This document shows positions 48,785-61,032 of a stretch of DNA of 64,000 nucleotides, one piece after another. This DNA comes from Aromatoleum aromaticum EbN1 (GTDB taxonomy: Bacteria; Pseudomonadota; Gammaproteobacteria; Burkholderiales; Rhodocyclaceae). The stretch spans positions 3,596,001-3,660,000 of the forward strand of contig NC_006513.1 of NCBI RefSeq assembly GCF_000025965.1. Direction: 5' to 3'. The notes below the pieces were generated by a model. It was not told the DNA's origin. It saw nothing but the letters and a program-made list of their open reading frames with translations, and ran no database searches. Every line of letters starts with the position of its first letter. Position 1 is the stretch's first letter. Both the position numbers and the translations under genes were made by a program.

Positions 48785-50885
48785 TACCCGGCGCAACGCG
48801 CTGGTGCTGGCGTGCATCGGAGCAGCGAGTGGTGCCGCTGCGTCCGATGACGCCGCCACTGTTCTCGAACAGGTGACGGTCACCGCGACGCGCGAAGAGG
48901 CGCGACTCGTCGAAACCCCGGCTTCGGTCGGCGTCGTCCAGGGGGAGGACATCGCGCTGGACAAGCCCGCCCATCCGGCTCAAGTGATGAGCCAGACGCC
49001 GGGTGTCGCGGTCGGGGTGACGAACGGCGAAGGCCACACGACGGCGATCCGCCAGCCGTTCACGACGAGCCCGGTCTATCTGTTCCTCGAAGACGGCATT
49101 CCGTCGCGCTCGACCGGTTTCTTCAACCACAACGGCCTGTACGAGATCAACATCCCGCAGGCCGGCGGCATCGAAGTCAATCGCGGCCCGTCGTCGGCGT
49201 TGTACGGGTCGGACGCGATCGGCGGCGTCGTCAACGTGCTGACGCGCACGCCGCCGACGAAGACGGAAGCTGACGGCTCGATCGAGGCCGGCGAGCACGG
49301 CTGGCGGCGTGCGCTCGTCGGCGGCGGCAGCGGCTATGCCGACGGCGGCTGGCGGGCCGACCTGAACCTGACCCGGACGGAGGGCTGGCGCGACGACACC
49401 GGCTACGACCGCAACAGCGGCACGCTGCGCTGGGATCACTTCATCGGTGACAGCACGTCGCTGAAGACCGTGCTGGGTTTCTCCGATATCGACCAGGAAA
49501 CCGGCGCAAACTCGCCGCTCGTGCGTGACGACTACCGGCACGATCCGACGAAGAACTACCTGCCGATCGCGTTCCGCAAGGTCAGCGCGCTGCGCCTGTC
49601 GACGAACTACGAACACGAGACGGCCGACTCGCTGCTGTCGATCACGCCGTACGTGCGCGACAACAGCATGGATCTCCTCGCGAGCTTCGCGCTGCGCTTC
49701 GACCCGACGATCGCCGAAACCGGCAACCGTTCGTACGGGCTGATGGCGAAATGGCGCCGGGACTTCGCGCCGCTGCGCGCGCGCATGATCGTCGGCGTCG
49801 ATTTCGACCTGAGCCCGGGGGAACGGCGCGAGAATCGCATCGACCCGACGACGCGCGGCAGCGGCGCGAGCCGCGAGTTCATCGCCTACACCGTCGGCCC
49901 GCGTATCTACGACTACGACGTCGAATATCGCGGCGTTTCGCCGTACGTCCACGGCGAAATCTCGCCGACCGACCGGCTGCGGCTGACCGCCGGCCTGCGC
50001 TACGACGACATGCGCTACGAGTTCGACAACCAGCTCGGCGCTGGCGAAGTCGTGCAGGTCGGGAGCAACTTCTACGGCCAGGTGGCGAACACTCGCGTCA
50101 GCTATCACCGTGCGACCCCGAAACTCGGGGCGACGTACGCGCTCGGCGAGAACACGCATCTTTTCGCGTCGTACAACCAGGCTTTCCGTGCCCCGTCCGA
50201 ATCGCAGATCTTCCGCCCGTCGCGTGCCGGCAGCCTCGAAGCCGCCCATGCATTGACGCAGTCGGCGCTCGAGCTCGACGCGATCAAGGCCGAGCAGTAC
50301 GAGCTCGGCGTGCGCGGCGTCGTGGCGGGCCTGTCGTATGACCTCGTCGCGTACGAGCTGACCAAGCGCGACGACATCGTCAGCCAGCGCGACCCGGCCA
50401 CGACGCAGACGATCACGACGAACGCCGGCGAGACCCGCCACCGCGGCGTCGAGCTCGGGCTCGGTGCGCCGCTCGCGCGGCAGCTGCGGCTGGATCTCGC
50501 GTTGTCGTACGCGCGCCACGAGTTCGTCGACTGGGTGACTGCGCAAGCGGACTTCGGCGGCAAGGAACAGCAAAGCGCGCCGCGGCTGATGTCGAACGCC
50601 CGGCTGACGTGGACGCCGAACGACGCGTTCCGCGCGCAGCTCGAGTGGACGAGGATCGGCTCGTACTGGCTCGACGACAGCAACACCGTGAAATACGGCG
50701 GACACGATCTCTTCAACCTGCGCGGCAACCTGGCGCTGACGCCGGCCGTTTCGCTGTTCGGCAGCGTGAACAACCTCACCGACCGGCGTTACGCGGACAG
50801 CGCGCAGCTGTCGACGGGCAGCACGCCGGCCTACTCACCGGGCTTGCCGCGCACGGTGATCGCGGGAGTCGAGGCGAAATGGTGA
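48774..50885 (+). CDS. TonB-dependent receptor, probable copper-linked
   Basis: A 703-residue outer-membrane receptor. Plug domain with VTVTATREEARLVETPASV, MSQTPGVAVGV, IEVNRGPSSALYGSDAIGGVVNVL (in short blocks) and a barrel with final PGLPRTVIAGVEAKW ending in Trp. The signal peptide is short and weak (residues 1-24). It overlaps the copper chaperone gene and is followed by a BNR-like and a thioredoxin-fold gene, so it may take up a copper chelate, by analogy with OprC and NosA. Ligand unproven. Confidence 0.85.
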   Translation: MGIDTRRNALVLACIGAASGAAASDDAATVLEQVTVTATREEARLVETPASVGVVQGEDIALDKPAHPAQVMSQTPGVAVGVTNGEGHTTAIRQPFTTSPVYLFLEDGIPSRSTGFFNHNGLYEINIPQAGGIEVNRGPSSALYGSDAIGGVVNVLTRTPPTKTEADGSIEAGEHGWRRALVGGGSGYADGGWRADLNLTRTEGWRDDTGYDRNSGTLRWDHFIGDSTSLKTVLGFSDIDQETGANSPLVRDDYRHDPTKNYLPIAFRKVSALRLSTNYEHETADSLLSITPYVRDNSMDLLASFALRFDPTIAETGNRSYGLMAKWRRDFAPLRARMIVGVDFDLSPGERRENRIDPTTRGSGASREFIAYTVGPRIYDYDVEYRGVSPYVHGEISPTDRLRLTAGLRYDDMRYEFDNQLGAGEVVQVGSNFYGQVANTRVSYHRATPKLGATYALGENTHLFASYNQAFRAPSESQIFRPSRAGSLEAAHALTQSALELDAIKAEQYELGVRGVVAGLSYDLVAYELTKRDDIVSQRDPATTQTITTNAGETRHRGVELGLGAPLARQLRLDLALSYARHEFVDWVTAQADFGGKEQQSAPRLMSNARLTWTPNDAFRAQLEWTRIGSYWLDDSNTVKYGGHDLFNLRGNLALTPAVSLFGSVNNLTDRRYADSAQLSTGSTPAYSPGLPRTVIAGVEAKW

Positions 50886-50950
50886 CGATGAGGGTGATGG
50901 TGACGGCGGCAGAGCGTACGTCTGCAGGCGCCGGTGGCGAGGATGGGGTA

Positions 50951-52156
50951 ATGACGATGAAGCGAAAGGGCAGAGTGGGCCGGTTTGCCGCAATACTGCT
51001 GGCGCTGGGATGCGCGGCGGGCGCTTTCGCGCAGCACGCCGATCACGCGGCAGGGAAAAGCGCTGCGGTCCGGCCGGCGAGGCCGGAGCTTGGCACGAGC
51101 GCGGCATTCGGCCCGGACGGCATGCTGTACGCGGTTTCGAAGGACGGGCAGCACGTCGTCCTCCAGCGCAGCGCCGACGGCGGGGCGAGCTGGGACGCGC
51201 CGGTAACCGTCAACGCCGACCCGGAAGCGATTTCCGCCGACGGCGAGAATCGGCCGAAGATCGCGTTCGCGCCGGACGGCAGCGTGCTGGTTTCGTGGAC
51301 GCGCCCGCTGGCGAAGCCTTTCACCGGCGAGATCCGTTTTGCGCGCGCGGACAAGGGGCAAGGCTTTGGCGCCCCGATCACCGTGCACCGCGACCGCCAG
51401 GAGATCACTCACCGCTTCGAGACGATGACGGTCACGGGGAGCGGGCAGGTCGTGCTCGCATGGATCGATAAGCGCGATCTGGAAGCCGCACAGGGCGCGA
51501 AGCGGGACTACCGCGGCGCGGCGATTTATGCGGCGGTGTCCGACGACGGCGGGCGGACGTTCCGGCCCGAAGTGAAAGTCGGCGACCATTCCTGCGAGTG
51601 CTGCCGCATCGCGCTCGCAAACGATGTCGACGGCTTGCCGATGCTGCTGTGGCGACACGTGTTCGAGCCGAACGAGCGCGACCACGCGCTGGCAAAGCTG
51701 GACCCAGACGGCACGCCCGGCCCGGTGGCGCGCGCAACGTTCGACCGCTGGCGCGTCGACGCCTGCCCGCACCACGGTCCGTCGCTCGCGGTTTCCGGCG
51801 ACGGCACGCGTCACGCGGTGTGGTTCAACGAGAAGGACGGCGAGGGGCGGGTGTTCTACGGCCGCCTGAAAGACGGAGGCGTCGAGGGACAGCGCACCGT
51901 CGGCGGCGAACGCGCCGCTCACGCCGACATTGCGTTGAGCGGCGAACGTGTCGCGATCGTGTGGAAGGAGTTCGATGGCGAACGGACGCAGCTGCGCGCC
52001 GAGCTATCCGACGATAACGGCGGACAGTTCCGCAGCCTGTCGCTCGCTGTGACCGACGGCGCGTCCGACCAGCCGCGGGTGATCCTGCGCGGCGCCGAAC
52101 TGTTTGCGTTCTGGCGCACGCAGAAGGAAGGGATGAAAGGGTACTGGCTACGATGA
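50951..52156 (+). CDS. Exported BNR-like propeller protein with Cys/His motifs
   Basis: A 401-residue protein with a signal peptide (about residues 1-28, ending AFA). Asp-box repeats (SADGGASWDAP, SDDGGRTFRPE, SDDNGGQFRSL) suggest a sialidase-like propeller. Unusual features are an N-terminal QHADHAAG His pair, HSCECCRIAL with three Cys, and DACPHHGPSL, together a possible metal site. Catalytic sialidase residues are not evident. The last four bases overlap the thioredoxin-like gene. Likely part of the copper cluster; function unknown. Confidence 0.78.
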   Translation: MTMKRKGRVGRFAAILLALGCAAGAFAQHADHAAGKSAAVRPARPELGTSAAFGPDGMLYAVSKDGQHVVLQRSADGGASWDAPVTVNADPEAISADGENRPKIAFAPDGSVLVSWTRPLAKPFTGEIRFARADKGQGFGAPITVHRDRQEITHRFETMTVTGSGQVVLAWIDKRDLEAAQGAKRDYRGAAIYAAVSDDGGRTFRPEVKVGDHSCECCRIALANDVDGLPMLLWRHVFEPNERDHALAKLDPDGTPGPVARATFDRWRVDACPHHGPSLAVSGDGTRHAVWFNEKDGEGRVFYGRLKDGGVEGQRTVGGERAAHADIALSGERVAIVWKEFDGERTQLRAELSDDNGGQFRSLSLAVTDGASDQPRVILRGAELFAFWRTQKEGMKGYWLR

Positions 52157-52623
52157 AACGACTGAAAAACCTGCTGGCAGCAATCGTCTGGGCCGGCGCT
52201 GCGACGTGTTCGGCGAACGACTTCGTGCCGCTCGACCGGGCGGCTGCCACTGCGATCGCCGATCCGGCCAGCCATGCCCGGCCGACGATCGTCGCGCTGT
52301 GGTCGTCCGAGTGCGTGCACTGCAAGAAAAACCTGAAGCTTTTCGCGGAGATGGCGAAAGTGCATCCGCGCCTCCAGCTGATCACGGTCGCGGTCGAGCC
52401 GGCCGACGAAGGACTCGCCGCGCCGCTCGACCGCGCCGGGGTCACGGGGAAGCGTTTTGCCTACGCAGACGAGTCGCCCGAAGCGCTCGCCTATGCGCTT
52501 GACGCGAAATGGCGCGGCGAGCTGCCGCGAACGCTTCTGTTCGACGGACGCGGGGCAAGGGAGGCGGTGTCGGGCGTCGTCGCGGAGGCGGCCGTGCTCC
52601 GCGCGCTCGGCTTGCAGAAATAG
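52153..52623 (+). CDS. Thioredoxin-fold exported protein
   Basis: A 156-residue protein with a signal peptide (residues 1-22) and a thioredoxin fold: IVALWSSECVHCKKNL holds a CVHC active site, with PADEGLAAPLDRAG and LPRTLLFDGRG following. TlpA/ResA-type, probably reduces or maintains disulfides in the periplasm, perhaps in the Cys-rich neighbour. Start overlaps the preceding gene by four bases (ATGA). Confidence 0.82.
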   Translation: MKRLKNLLAAIVWAGAATCSANDFVPLDRAAATAIADPASHARPTIVALWSSECVHCKKNLKLFAEMAKVHPRLQLITVAVEPADEGLAAPLDRAGVTGKRFAYADESPEALAYALDAKWRGELPRTLLFDGRGAREAVSGVVAEAAVLRALGLQK

Positions 52624-52650
52624 CGCAAGTCGGAACGCGGACCCTGTCGC

Positions 52651-52732
52651 TGAGCACAGGACGGAAAGTCCTGTGCTCACTGCGCGGCAGGAGGTATTAC
52701 AGCGCTTCCGTCACCGACAATCGTGACGGAAG
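52651..52732. repeat. Two perfect hairpins in convergent gap
   Basis: TGAGCACAGGAC/GTCCTGTGCTCA (52651-52662 and 52668-52679, 5-nt loop) and CTTCCGTCAC/GTGACGGAAG (52705-52714 and 52723-52732, 8-nt loop). They sit between the convergent thioredoxin and ETF-QO genes and could act as terminators, although T runs are lacking. Confidence 0.75.
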
Positions 52733-52741
52733 TGCACTCGA

Positions 52742-54385
52742 TCACATCCCCTGATAGATCGGCCCTTCGCCGCCCTGCGGCACGACCCAGTTGATGTTCT
52801 GCGTCGGGTCCTTGATGTCGCAGGTCTTGCAGTGCACGCAGTTCTGCGCGCTGATCTGCAGTCGTGGGTGGGTGCCGTCGGGGTCGCGCACGATCTCGTA
52901 CACGCCGGCCGGGCAGTAGCGCTGTTCGGGCGCGTCGTACTTCGCGAGGTTCACCGCGATCGGGATCGACGGGTCCTTCAGCTGCAGATGGCAGGGCTGG
53001 TCTTCCTCGTGGTTCGTGTTCGACAGGAACACGGACGACAGCTTGTCGAAAGTCAGCACGCCGTCGGGCTTCGGATAGGCGATCTTGTAGCACTCGGACG
53101 CGGGCTTGAGCGCAGTGTGGTCGGCTGTGTTGTGCAGCGTCCACGGCGCGCGCCCACGGAACACCTGCTGGTCGATGCCGAACAGCAAGGACCCCATCCA
53201 CAGGCCTTTTTTCATGTAGGGCTTGAAGTTGCGCGTCTGGTGCAGCTCATCAAACAGCCAGCTCGCGCGGAACGCTTCGGGGAACGCGGTCAGTTCGTCG
53301 CGGCTCCGATTGGCGGCGAGAGCGCCGAAGGCCGCTTCGGCGGCGAGCGAGCCGGACTTTATCGCGGCGTGGCTGCCCTTGATGCGCGCGGCGTTGAGGA
53401 AACCCGCGTCGTCGCCGACGAGCGCGCCGCCCGGGAACACCAGCTTCGGCTGGCTCTGCAGCCCACCGGCCGTGAGCGCGCGCGCACCGTAGGCCAGCCG
53501 CTTGCCGCCTTCGAGGAACTTGCGGATCTCGGGGTGCGTCTTGTAGCGCTGGAACTCCTCGAACGGCGCCAGATGCGGGTTCGAGTAGTTGAGCCCCACG
53601 ACATAGCCGACAGCGACGAGGTTGTCCTCGAGGTGATAGGCGAAGCCGCCGCCGTAAGTGGCGCTGTCCATCGGCCAGCCGGCGGTGTGCACGACCAGGC
53701 CGGGCACGTGCTGCTCGGCCGGCACTTCCCACAGTTCTTTCAGGCCGATGCCGTAGGTCTGCGGGTCGATGCCGTCGCGCAGGCGGTACTTTTCCTCGAG
53801 CTGCTTGCCGAGATGGCCGCGACAGCCTTCGGCGAACAGCGTGTATTTGGCGTGCAGCTCCATGCCGGGCTGGTAGGCCGGGCCGGGCTCGCCATCGCGC
53901 GTGACGCCCATGTCGCCGGTCGCCACGCCCTTGACCGCGCCGCGCTCGTCGTAAAGGATTTCCGCGCCGGCAAAGCCCGGATAGACTTCGACGCCCATCG
54001 CCTCGGCCTGTTCACCGAGCCACTTGACGACGTTGCCCAGCCGCACGATGTAATTGCCCTGGTTCAGGAAACAGGCCGGCAGCAGGCTATTGGGCACCCT
54101 GCGCCCGCCGGTCTCGCTCAGGAAGATCACGCGGTCTTCGGATACCTGGGTATTGACCGGCGCGCCCTGCGCTTTCCAGTCGGGAATCAGTTCGGTGAGC
54201 GCGCGCGGGTCCATCACTGCGCCCGACAGGATATGGGCGCCGATCTCGGAAGCCTTCTCGATCAGGCATACCGCCAGCTCCGTGCCTTTCTCGCTGGCGA
54301 GCTGCTTGAGCCGGATCGCCGCCGCCAGCCCTGCCGGGCCGCCGCCTACGATCAGGACATCGAATTCCATTGATTCGCGTTCCAT
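52742..54385 (-). CDS. Electron transfer flavoprotein-ubiquinone oxidoreductase
   Basis: A 547-residue membrane-associated enzyme passing electrons from ETF to ubiquinone. DVLIVGGGPAGLAAAIRLK at residues 8-26 binds FAD. The C-terminal [4Fe-4S] ligands are in QNCVHCKTCDIKDPTQN and an upstream CPAG (first Cys). GLNYSNPHLAPFEEFQRYK is a conserved ETF-QO segment. Full length, no gap. ATG at 54385 has GGAG six bases upstream; an ATG at 54397 is less likely. Gene transcribed alone. ETF subunits are elsewhere. Confidence 0.95.
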   Translation of the reverse strand: MERESMEFDVLIVGGGPAGLAAAIRLKQLASEKGTELAVCLIEKASEIGAHILSGAVMDPRALTELIPDWKAQGAPVNTQVSEDRVIFLSETGGRRVPNSLLPACFLNQGNYIVRLGNVVKWLGEQAEAMGVEVYPGFAGAEILYDERGAVKGVATGDMGVTRDGEPGPAYQPGMELHAKYTLFAEGCRGHLGKQLEEKYRLRDGIDPQTYGIGLKELWEVPAEQHVPGLVVHTAGWPMDSATYGGGFAYHLEDNLVAVGYVVGLNYSNPHLAPFEEFQRYKTHPEIRKFLEGGKRLAYGARALTAGGLQSQPKLVFPGGALVGDDAGFLNAARIKGSHAAIKSGSLAAEAAFGALAANRSRDELTAFPEAFRASWLFDELHQTRNFKPYMKKGLWMGSLLFGIDQQVFRGRAPWTLHNTADHTALKPASECYKIAYPKPDGVLTFDKLSSVFLSNTNHEEDQPCHLQLKDPSIPIAVNLAKYDAPEQRYCPAGVYEIVRDPDGTHPRLQISAQNCVHCKTCDIKDPTQNINWVVPQGGEGPIYQGM

Positions 54386-54552
54386 CCTATTCTCCATTTG
54401 TGTCCGCGATTGTTGGTCTGTAGTCGAGCGAACGGCAGTGTAATACACGTGCGGGACACGACGCAGACGCGGGACCGCTTCGCAGCCGTCAAGAACATAC
54501 GGAACCGTATGTTACATTAGCTGCCGGTTCCAACCAACAGGACGTTCTTTTC

Positions 54553-54957
54553 ATGGAAGATATCCGCAAACTTCAGCTCACGACGAAGATTCCCGTACGC
54601 TGGGGCGACCTCGATCGATACGGGCACCTGAACAACACGCTGTATTTCCGCTACTTCGAACAGGCGCGGATCGAATGGATCGAGCAAAAGGACTTTCGTG
54701 TCGATCCGGACGAAGCCGAAGGCGCAGTCATCGTTCATGCCGACTGCACGTTCCTGATCCCGGTGAATTATCCGGCGACAGCCATCGTCAAGGTCTTCGC
54801 GGGGCAGCCCGGGCGCAGCAGCGTGATGAACTGGTACGAACTCTACGTCGAAGGCGACGAACGGCTTTTTGCGACCGGCTCGGCGAAAATCGTGTGGATC
54901 GACAACCGTAGCGGGAAATCCCTGTCCCTGCCGTCCAAGCTGCGCGAAGGATTGTGA
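54553..54957 (+). CDS. Hotdog acyl-CoA thioesterase
   Basis: A 134-residue hotdog thioesterase of the 4-hydroxybenzoyl-CoA thioesterase type. The catalytic Asp-x-x-x-His motif reads WGDLDRYGHLNN (residues about 17-28) with YFRYFEQARIEWI following. Homologues hydrolyse aromatic or aliphatic acyl-CoA. Divergent from ETF-QO, and 57 bp before the isochorismatase-like gene, possibly co-transcribed. Confidence 0.88.
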   Translation: MEDIRKLQLTTKIPVRWGDLDRYGHLNNTLYFRYFEQARIEWIEQKDFRVDPDEAEGAVIVHADCTFLIPVNYPATAIVKVFAGQPGRSSVMNWYELYVEGDERLFATGSAKIVWIDNRSGKSLSLPSKLREGL

Positions 54958-55014
54958 GGCCGGCTACCGTACGGCATTTCGTGCGCCCGCACAGACCCCT
55001 TTGAGGAACAACGA

Positions 55015-55557
55015 ATGCTCATGAATCCCGCCACCTCCGTGCTCCTCGTCATCGACGTCCAGGAACGCCTCGCTCCGGCGATTGACGACGGGCAGCAGGT
55101 CGCGCACAACTGCGCGTGGCTCGCCGGCCTCGCGGCGCGCATCGGCGTGCCGGTCGTGGTGACCGAGCATTTCCCGGCAAAGCTCGGTGCCACGCTGCCG
55201 GCGGTCGCCGCTGCCGCGGCGGGCGCCGAGTTCGTCACCAAGGAATGCTTCTCGGCGCAAGCGGACGGCTGTCTCGACAGGACCGCAGTGGACGCCCGGC
55301 GGCAGGTCATCGTCTGCGGCACCGAGGCGCATGTGTGCGTGCAGCAGACAGCGCTCGGACTGCGCTGGGCGGGCAAGCAGGTGTTCGTCGTTGCGGATGC
55401 GTGCGGTTCGCGCAATTCTGCCGACCGCGAGCTCGCTTTTGCGCGCATGCGCAGCCACGGACTCGAGATCGTCTCGCGCGAGATGGTCGCGTTCGAGTGG
55501 CTGCAGCGCGGAGGCACGGAACTGTTCCGCGAGATCAACCGGGAATTCATCCGTTGA
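55015..55557 (+). CDS. Isochorismatase-family hydrolase
   Basis: A 180-residue cysteine hydrolase. VLLVIDVQERLAPAI (Asp), VTKECFSA (Lys) and VIVCGTEAHVCVQQTALGL (Cys nucleophile in AHVC) form the D-K-C triad. The family includes nicotinamidases and isochorismatases; the YcaC-like group fits. ATG at 55015 follows GAGGAACAACGA; an ATG at 55021 is also possible. Ends about 120 bp before pyrG. Confidence 0.88.
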   Translation: MLMNPATSVLLVIDVQERLAPAIDDGQQVAHNCAWLAGLAARIGVPVVVTEHFPAKLGATLPAVAAAAAGAEFVTKECFSAQADGCLDRTAVDARRQVIVCGTEAHVCVQQTALGLRWAGKQVFVVADACGSRNSADRELAFARMRSHGLEIVSREMVAFEWLQRGGTELFREINREFIR

Positions 55558-55600
55558 CGACAACGCGGCGGTGGAACGCTGCGGCGGTGCCGGGGACTGA

Positions 55601-57313
<1,713 letters not shown>

Positions 57314-57322
57314 AGGAGTGGC

Positions 57323-58162
57323 ATGAAACTTTGCGGATTCGAGGCGGGCCTCGACAAGCCGTTCTTCCTGATCGCGGGGCCGTGCGTCATCGAATCGCGC
57401 GACATGGCTTTCGAGACCGCCGGTGCGCTGAAGGAAATCTGCGTCGAGCTCGGCATCCCGTTCATCTACAAGTCGTCGTACGACAAGGCCAACCGCAGCT
57501 CGGGCAAGTCGTACCGTGGCATGGGGATGGAAAAAGGCCTGGAGATTCTCGCCGACGTGAAGAAGCAGCTCGGCGTGCCCGTGCTCACCGACGTGCACGC
57601 GATCGACGAGATCCCGGCGGTTGCGGCGGCTGTCGACGTGCTGCAGACGCCAGCCTTCCTGTGCCGGCAGACCGACTTCATCCACGCCGTCGCGGCTTCC
57701 GGCCGTCCGGTGAACATCAAGAAAGGTCAGTTCCTCGCGCCCGGCGACATGAAGAACGTCGTCGACAAGGCACGCGAAGCCAACGGCGGCGCCGACACAA
57801 TCATGGTCTGCGAGCGCGGCGCGTCGTTCGGCTACAACAACCTCGTGTCCGACATGCGCAGCCTCGCGATCATGCGCGAGACCGGCTGCCCGGTCGTGTT
57901 CGACGCGACGCATTCGGTGCAGTTGCCTGGCGGGCAGGGCACGGCATCCGGGGGCCAGCGCGAATTCGTGCCGGTGCTGGCGCGCGCGGCCGTCGCGGTG
58001 GGCATCGCCGGCCTCTTCATGGAAAGCCACCCCGATCCGGCGAAAGCGCTGTCGGACGGCCCGAACGCGTGGCCGCTGCCGAAGATGAAAGCGCTACTCG
58101 CAACGCTCAAGGAAATCGACGCGCTGGTGAAAGCGCACGGTTTCATGGAGATGGCCGGCTGA
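57323..58162 (+). CDS. kdsA: 3-deoxy-D-manno-octulosonate 8-phosphate synthase
   Basis: A 279-residue KDO-8-P synthase condensing PEP and arabinose-5-phosphate for lipopolysaccharide core. [50 protein letters not shown] and [11 protein letters not shown] are all present. GGAG lies six bases before ATG at 57323. Middle of the conserved pyrG-kdsA-eno set. Confidence 0.97.
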   Translation: MKLCGFEAGLDKPFFLIAGPCVIESRDMAFETAGALKEICVELGIPFIYKSSYDKANRSSGKSYRGMGMEKGLEILADVKKQLGVPVLTDVHAIDEIPAVAAAVDVLQTPAFLCRQTDFIHAVAASGRPVNIKKGQFLAPGDMKNVVDKAREANGGADTIMVCERGASFGYNNLVSDMRSLAIMRETGCPVVFDATHSVQLPGGQGTASGGQREFVPVLARAAVAVGIAGLFMESHPDPAKALSDGPNAWPLPKMKALLATLKEIDALVKAHGFMEMAG

Positions 58163-59518
<1,356 letters not shown>

Positions 59519-59570
59519 GCGCGAGCCCGGACGGCGGGCGTTTCGGTGTCCGCTGCATGACACATGACCC

Positions 59571-59602
59571 GGGCCGGCGCTCATCCGCCGGCCCCGTTTT
59601 TT
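59571..59602 (+). terminator. Intrinsic terminator after eno
   Basis: GGGCCGGCG and CGCCGGCCC form a 9-bp stem, followed by CG and six T residues; 52 bases after the eno stop. Confidence 0.9.
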
Positions 59603-59672
59603 CAACTCCGATGAATAACGTTGTCCTGCCTGCGCGGATCCGCAGGCAGGCTTTTCGGCAAGACCTTCGAAT

Positions 59673-59948
59673 ATGCGTTGGCCCTTGATCGTTCTCGCCG
59701 TGCTGGTGATCGTCCTGCAGTATCCGCTTTGGCTCGGCAAAGGCGGCTGGCTGCGCGTGTGGGACGTGGATCGCCAGTTGCAGGCACAGCGTGAAACCAA
59801 CCAGCGCCTCGAGCAGCGCAACGCGGGACTCGAGGCGGAAGTGCGCGACCTGAAGTCGGGCAACGAAGCGGTCGAGGAGCGTGCGCGCTTCGAGCTCGGT
59901 CTGACGAAACCGGACGAGATCTTCGTCCACACCCCGCGCAAGCCGTGA
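59673..59948 (+). CDS. ftsB: Cell division protein FtsB
   Basis: A 91-residue bitopic membrane protein with a helix (residues 4-20, LIVLAVLVIVLQYPLWL) and a periplasmic leucine-zipper coiled coil (about 30-68), ending with ERARFELGLTKPDEIFV, the region that contacts FtsQ and FtsL. Typical length. It links FtsQ and FtsL in the divisome. Its usual position behind eno is kept, though a terminator lies between. Confidence 0.94.
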   Translation: MRWPLIVLAVLVIVLQYPLWLGKGGWLRVWDVDRQLQAQRETNQRLEQRNAGLEAEVRDLKSGNEAVEERARFELGLTKPDEIFVHTPRKP

Positions 59949-59991
59949 TCGAGTCGGTTGCGCCGATTCCCGCCCGCGGGTCATCTCCGAC

Positions 59992-60033
59992 CTGACTGAC
60001 GCCTCGCTGTCGTGTCCTGAGGCGTTCAGTCAG
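59992..60033. terminator. Bidirectional hairpin between ftsB and NlpC/P60 gene
   Basis: CTGACTGACGCCTC pairs with GAGGCG-TTCAGTCAG with one bulge over a 13-nt loop; a short T-rich end follows on the plus strand. It lies between convergent genes. Confidence 0.6.
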
Positions 60034-60569
60034 TTTGCCGCGACCAGTCTGCGCGCGCCGTCGATCCGGCTCCTGAAATACGGGTTGTCCAGCAGTTCGA
60101 TGCGGACACGCCCGCGGCTCGACGGAGCATGAACGAATCGGCCGTCGCCGAGATAGATTCCCATGTGGGAATGGCGCTGGTTGCGCGTGTTGAAGAATAC
60201 GAGATCCCCGGCCTGTAACGCGGGAATGGGAATCGGGCGAGTCAGCTGCGCGATCTGCGCCGCGTTGTGAGGCAGGCGGCGGCCGCTGATCTGCTCGACG
60301 ATGTAGCTCACCATGCCGCTGCAATCGAGCCCGGCTTCCGGGTTGCGGCCGCCGAAGCGGTAGCCGGTGTCGAGCAGGCCGAGGGCGAAGATCACCATCT
60401 CTTGCGAATGGAGGGGATCATCGAGCGAGAAATAGCTGCCGTTTTCGCGACTGGGCGCTGAATCGGTCTCCACGTCGGGGCCGCCCGTGGGGAGGCTGCT
60501 GCATGCGGCGAGCAGTGCGGTCGCGAGGACGGCGAGGAGTCCGGCCGAAGCCGGTCGGCGAGCGGGCAC
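60030..60569 (-). CDS. NlpC/P60-family peptidoglycan hydrolase lipoprotein
   Basis: A 179-residue lipoprotein with a lipobox (LLAAC, about Cys25) after a hydrophobic segment, and an NlpC/P60 domain with LDCSGMVSYIV (Cys nucleophile), HSHMGIYLGDGRFVHAPSS (His). Spr/MepS-like, cutting peptidoglycan peptide bonds in the periplasm. The GTG at 60569 has AGGAA eight bases upstream and gives a good signal sequence; longer starts would add an unlikely arginine-rich head. Confidence 0.88.
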   Translation of the reverse strand: MPARRPASAGLLAVLATALLAACSSLPTGGPDVETDSAPSRENGSYFSLDDPLHSQEMVIFALGLLDTGYRFGGRNPEAGLDCSGMVSYIVEQISGRRLPHNAAQIAQLTRPIPIPALQAGDLVFFNTRNQRHSHMGIYLGDGRFVHAPSSRGRVRIELLDNPYFRSRIDGARRLVAAN

Positions 60570-60668
60570 GACGGGAATTCCTGATCGGTTTGACGAAAGA
60601 TATTCGACGCGTCGCCTGCCCGTCCACAGGAAGCGCCGATTTTGGGTGGCCGCCGCTTCCCAGGGCAC

Positions 60669-61022
60669 TCAGAGGCGCTGGTTCTGTGCCCTGCAATCGA
60701 CGCTGGTCGTCCACCCGGGGCGTTCGAGCTGCGCTTCCGCTCCCTCCAGGTGAAACACCATGTGGCCGTCGGAATATTTTTCGCCCGACGCCGCTGGTTG
60801 AACGGCCAGCGCGAAGACTCCCGCTCCCGTGCGCAGGCGGATGTGGTCGCGCAGGTATTCGACGGTGAAGCGTTCGCCGCTGGGACAGGCGTAGCCGACG
60901 ACGCGCGAGGCGTCGCGGGTGTAGGCAGTGCTCGCGAGCATGCCGGTAGCACCGGTCAATGCGACCAGCAAAGCGACGCGGATTTTCAGATTTGCTGCCC
61001 CGGGGCGCGGAAGGTTCGTCAT
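60669..61022 (-). CDS. MliC-like lysozyme-inhibitor family protein
   Basis: A 117-residue exported protein with a signal segment (about residues 12-33) and a MliC/PliC-like fold: VGYACPSGERFTVEYL, ASGEKYSDGHMVFHLEGAEA and a C-terminal Cys in SVDCRAQ, so the two Cys may form the family's disulfide. The SGxxY loop that plugs the lysozyme site is present (ASGEKY). Family name fits well but the lipobox of MliC is not seen, so it may be a periplasmic PliC type. Ends 99 bp from the NlpC gene's start. Confidence 0.8.
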   Translation of the reverse strand: MTNLPRPGAANLKIRVALLVALTGATGMLASTAYTRDASRVVGYACPSGERFTVEYLRDHIRLRTGAGVFALAVQPAASGEKYSDGHMVFHLEGAEAQLERPGWTTSVDCRAQNQRL

Positions 61023-61032
61023 GGAGTTCGGC

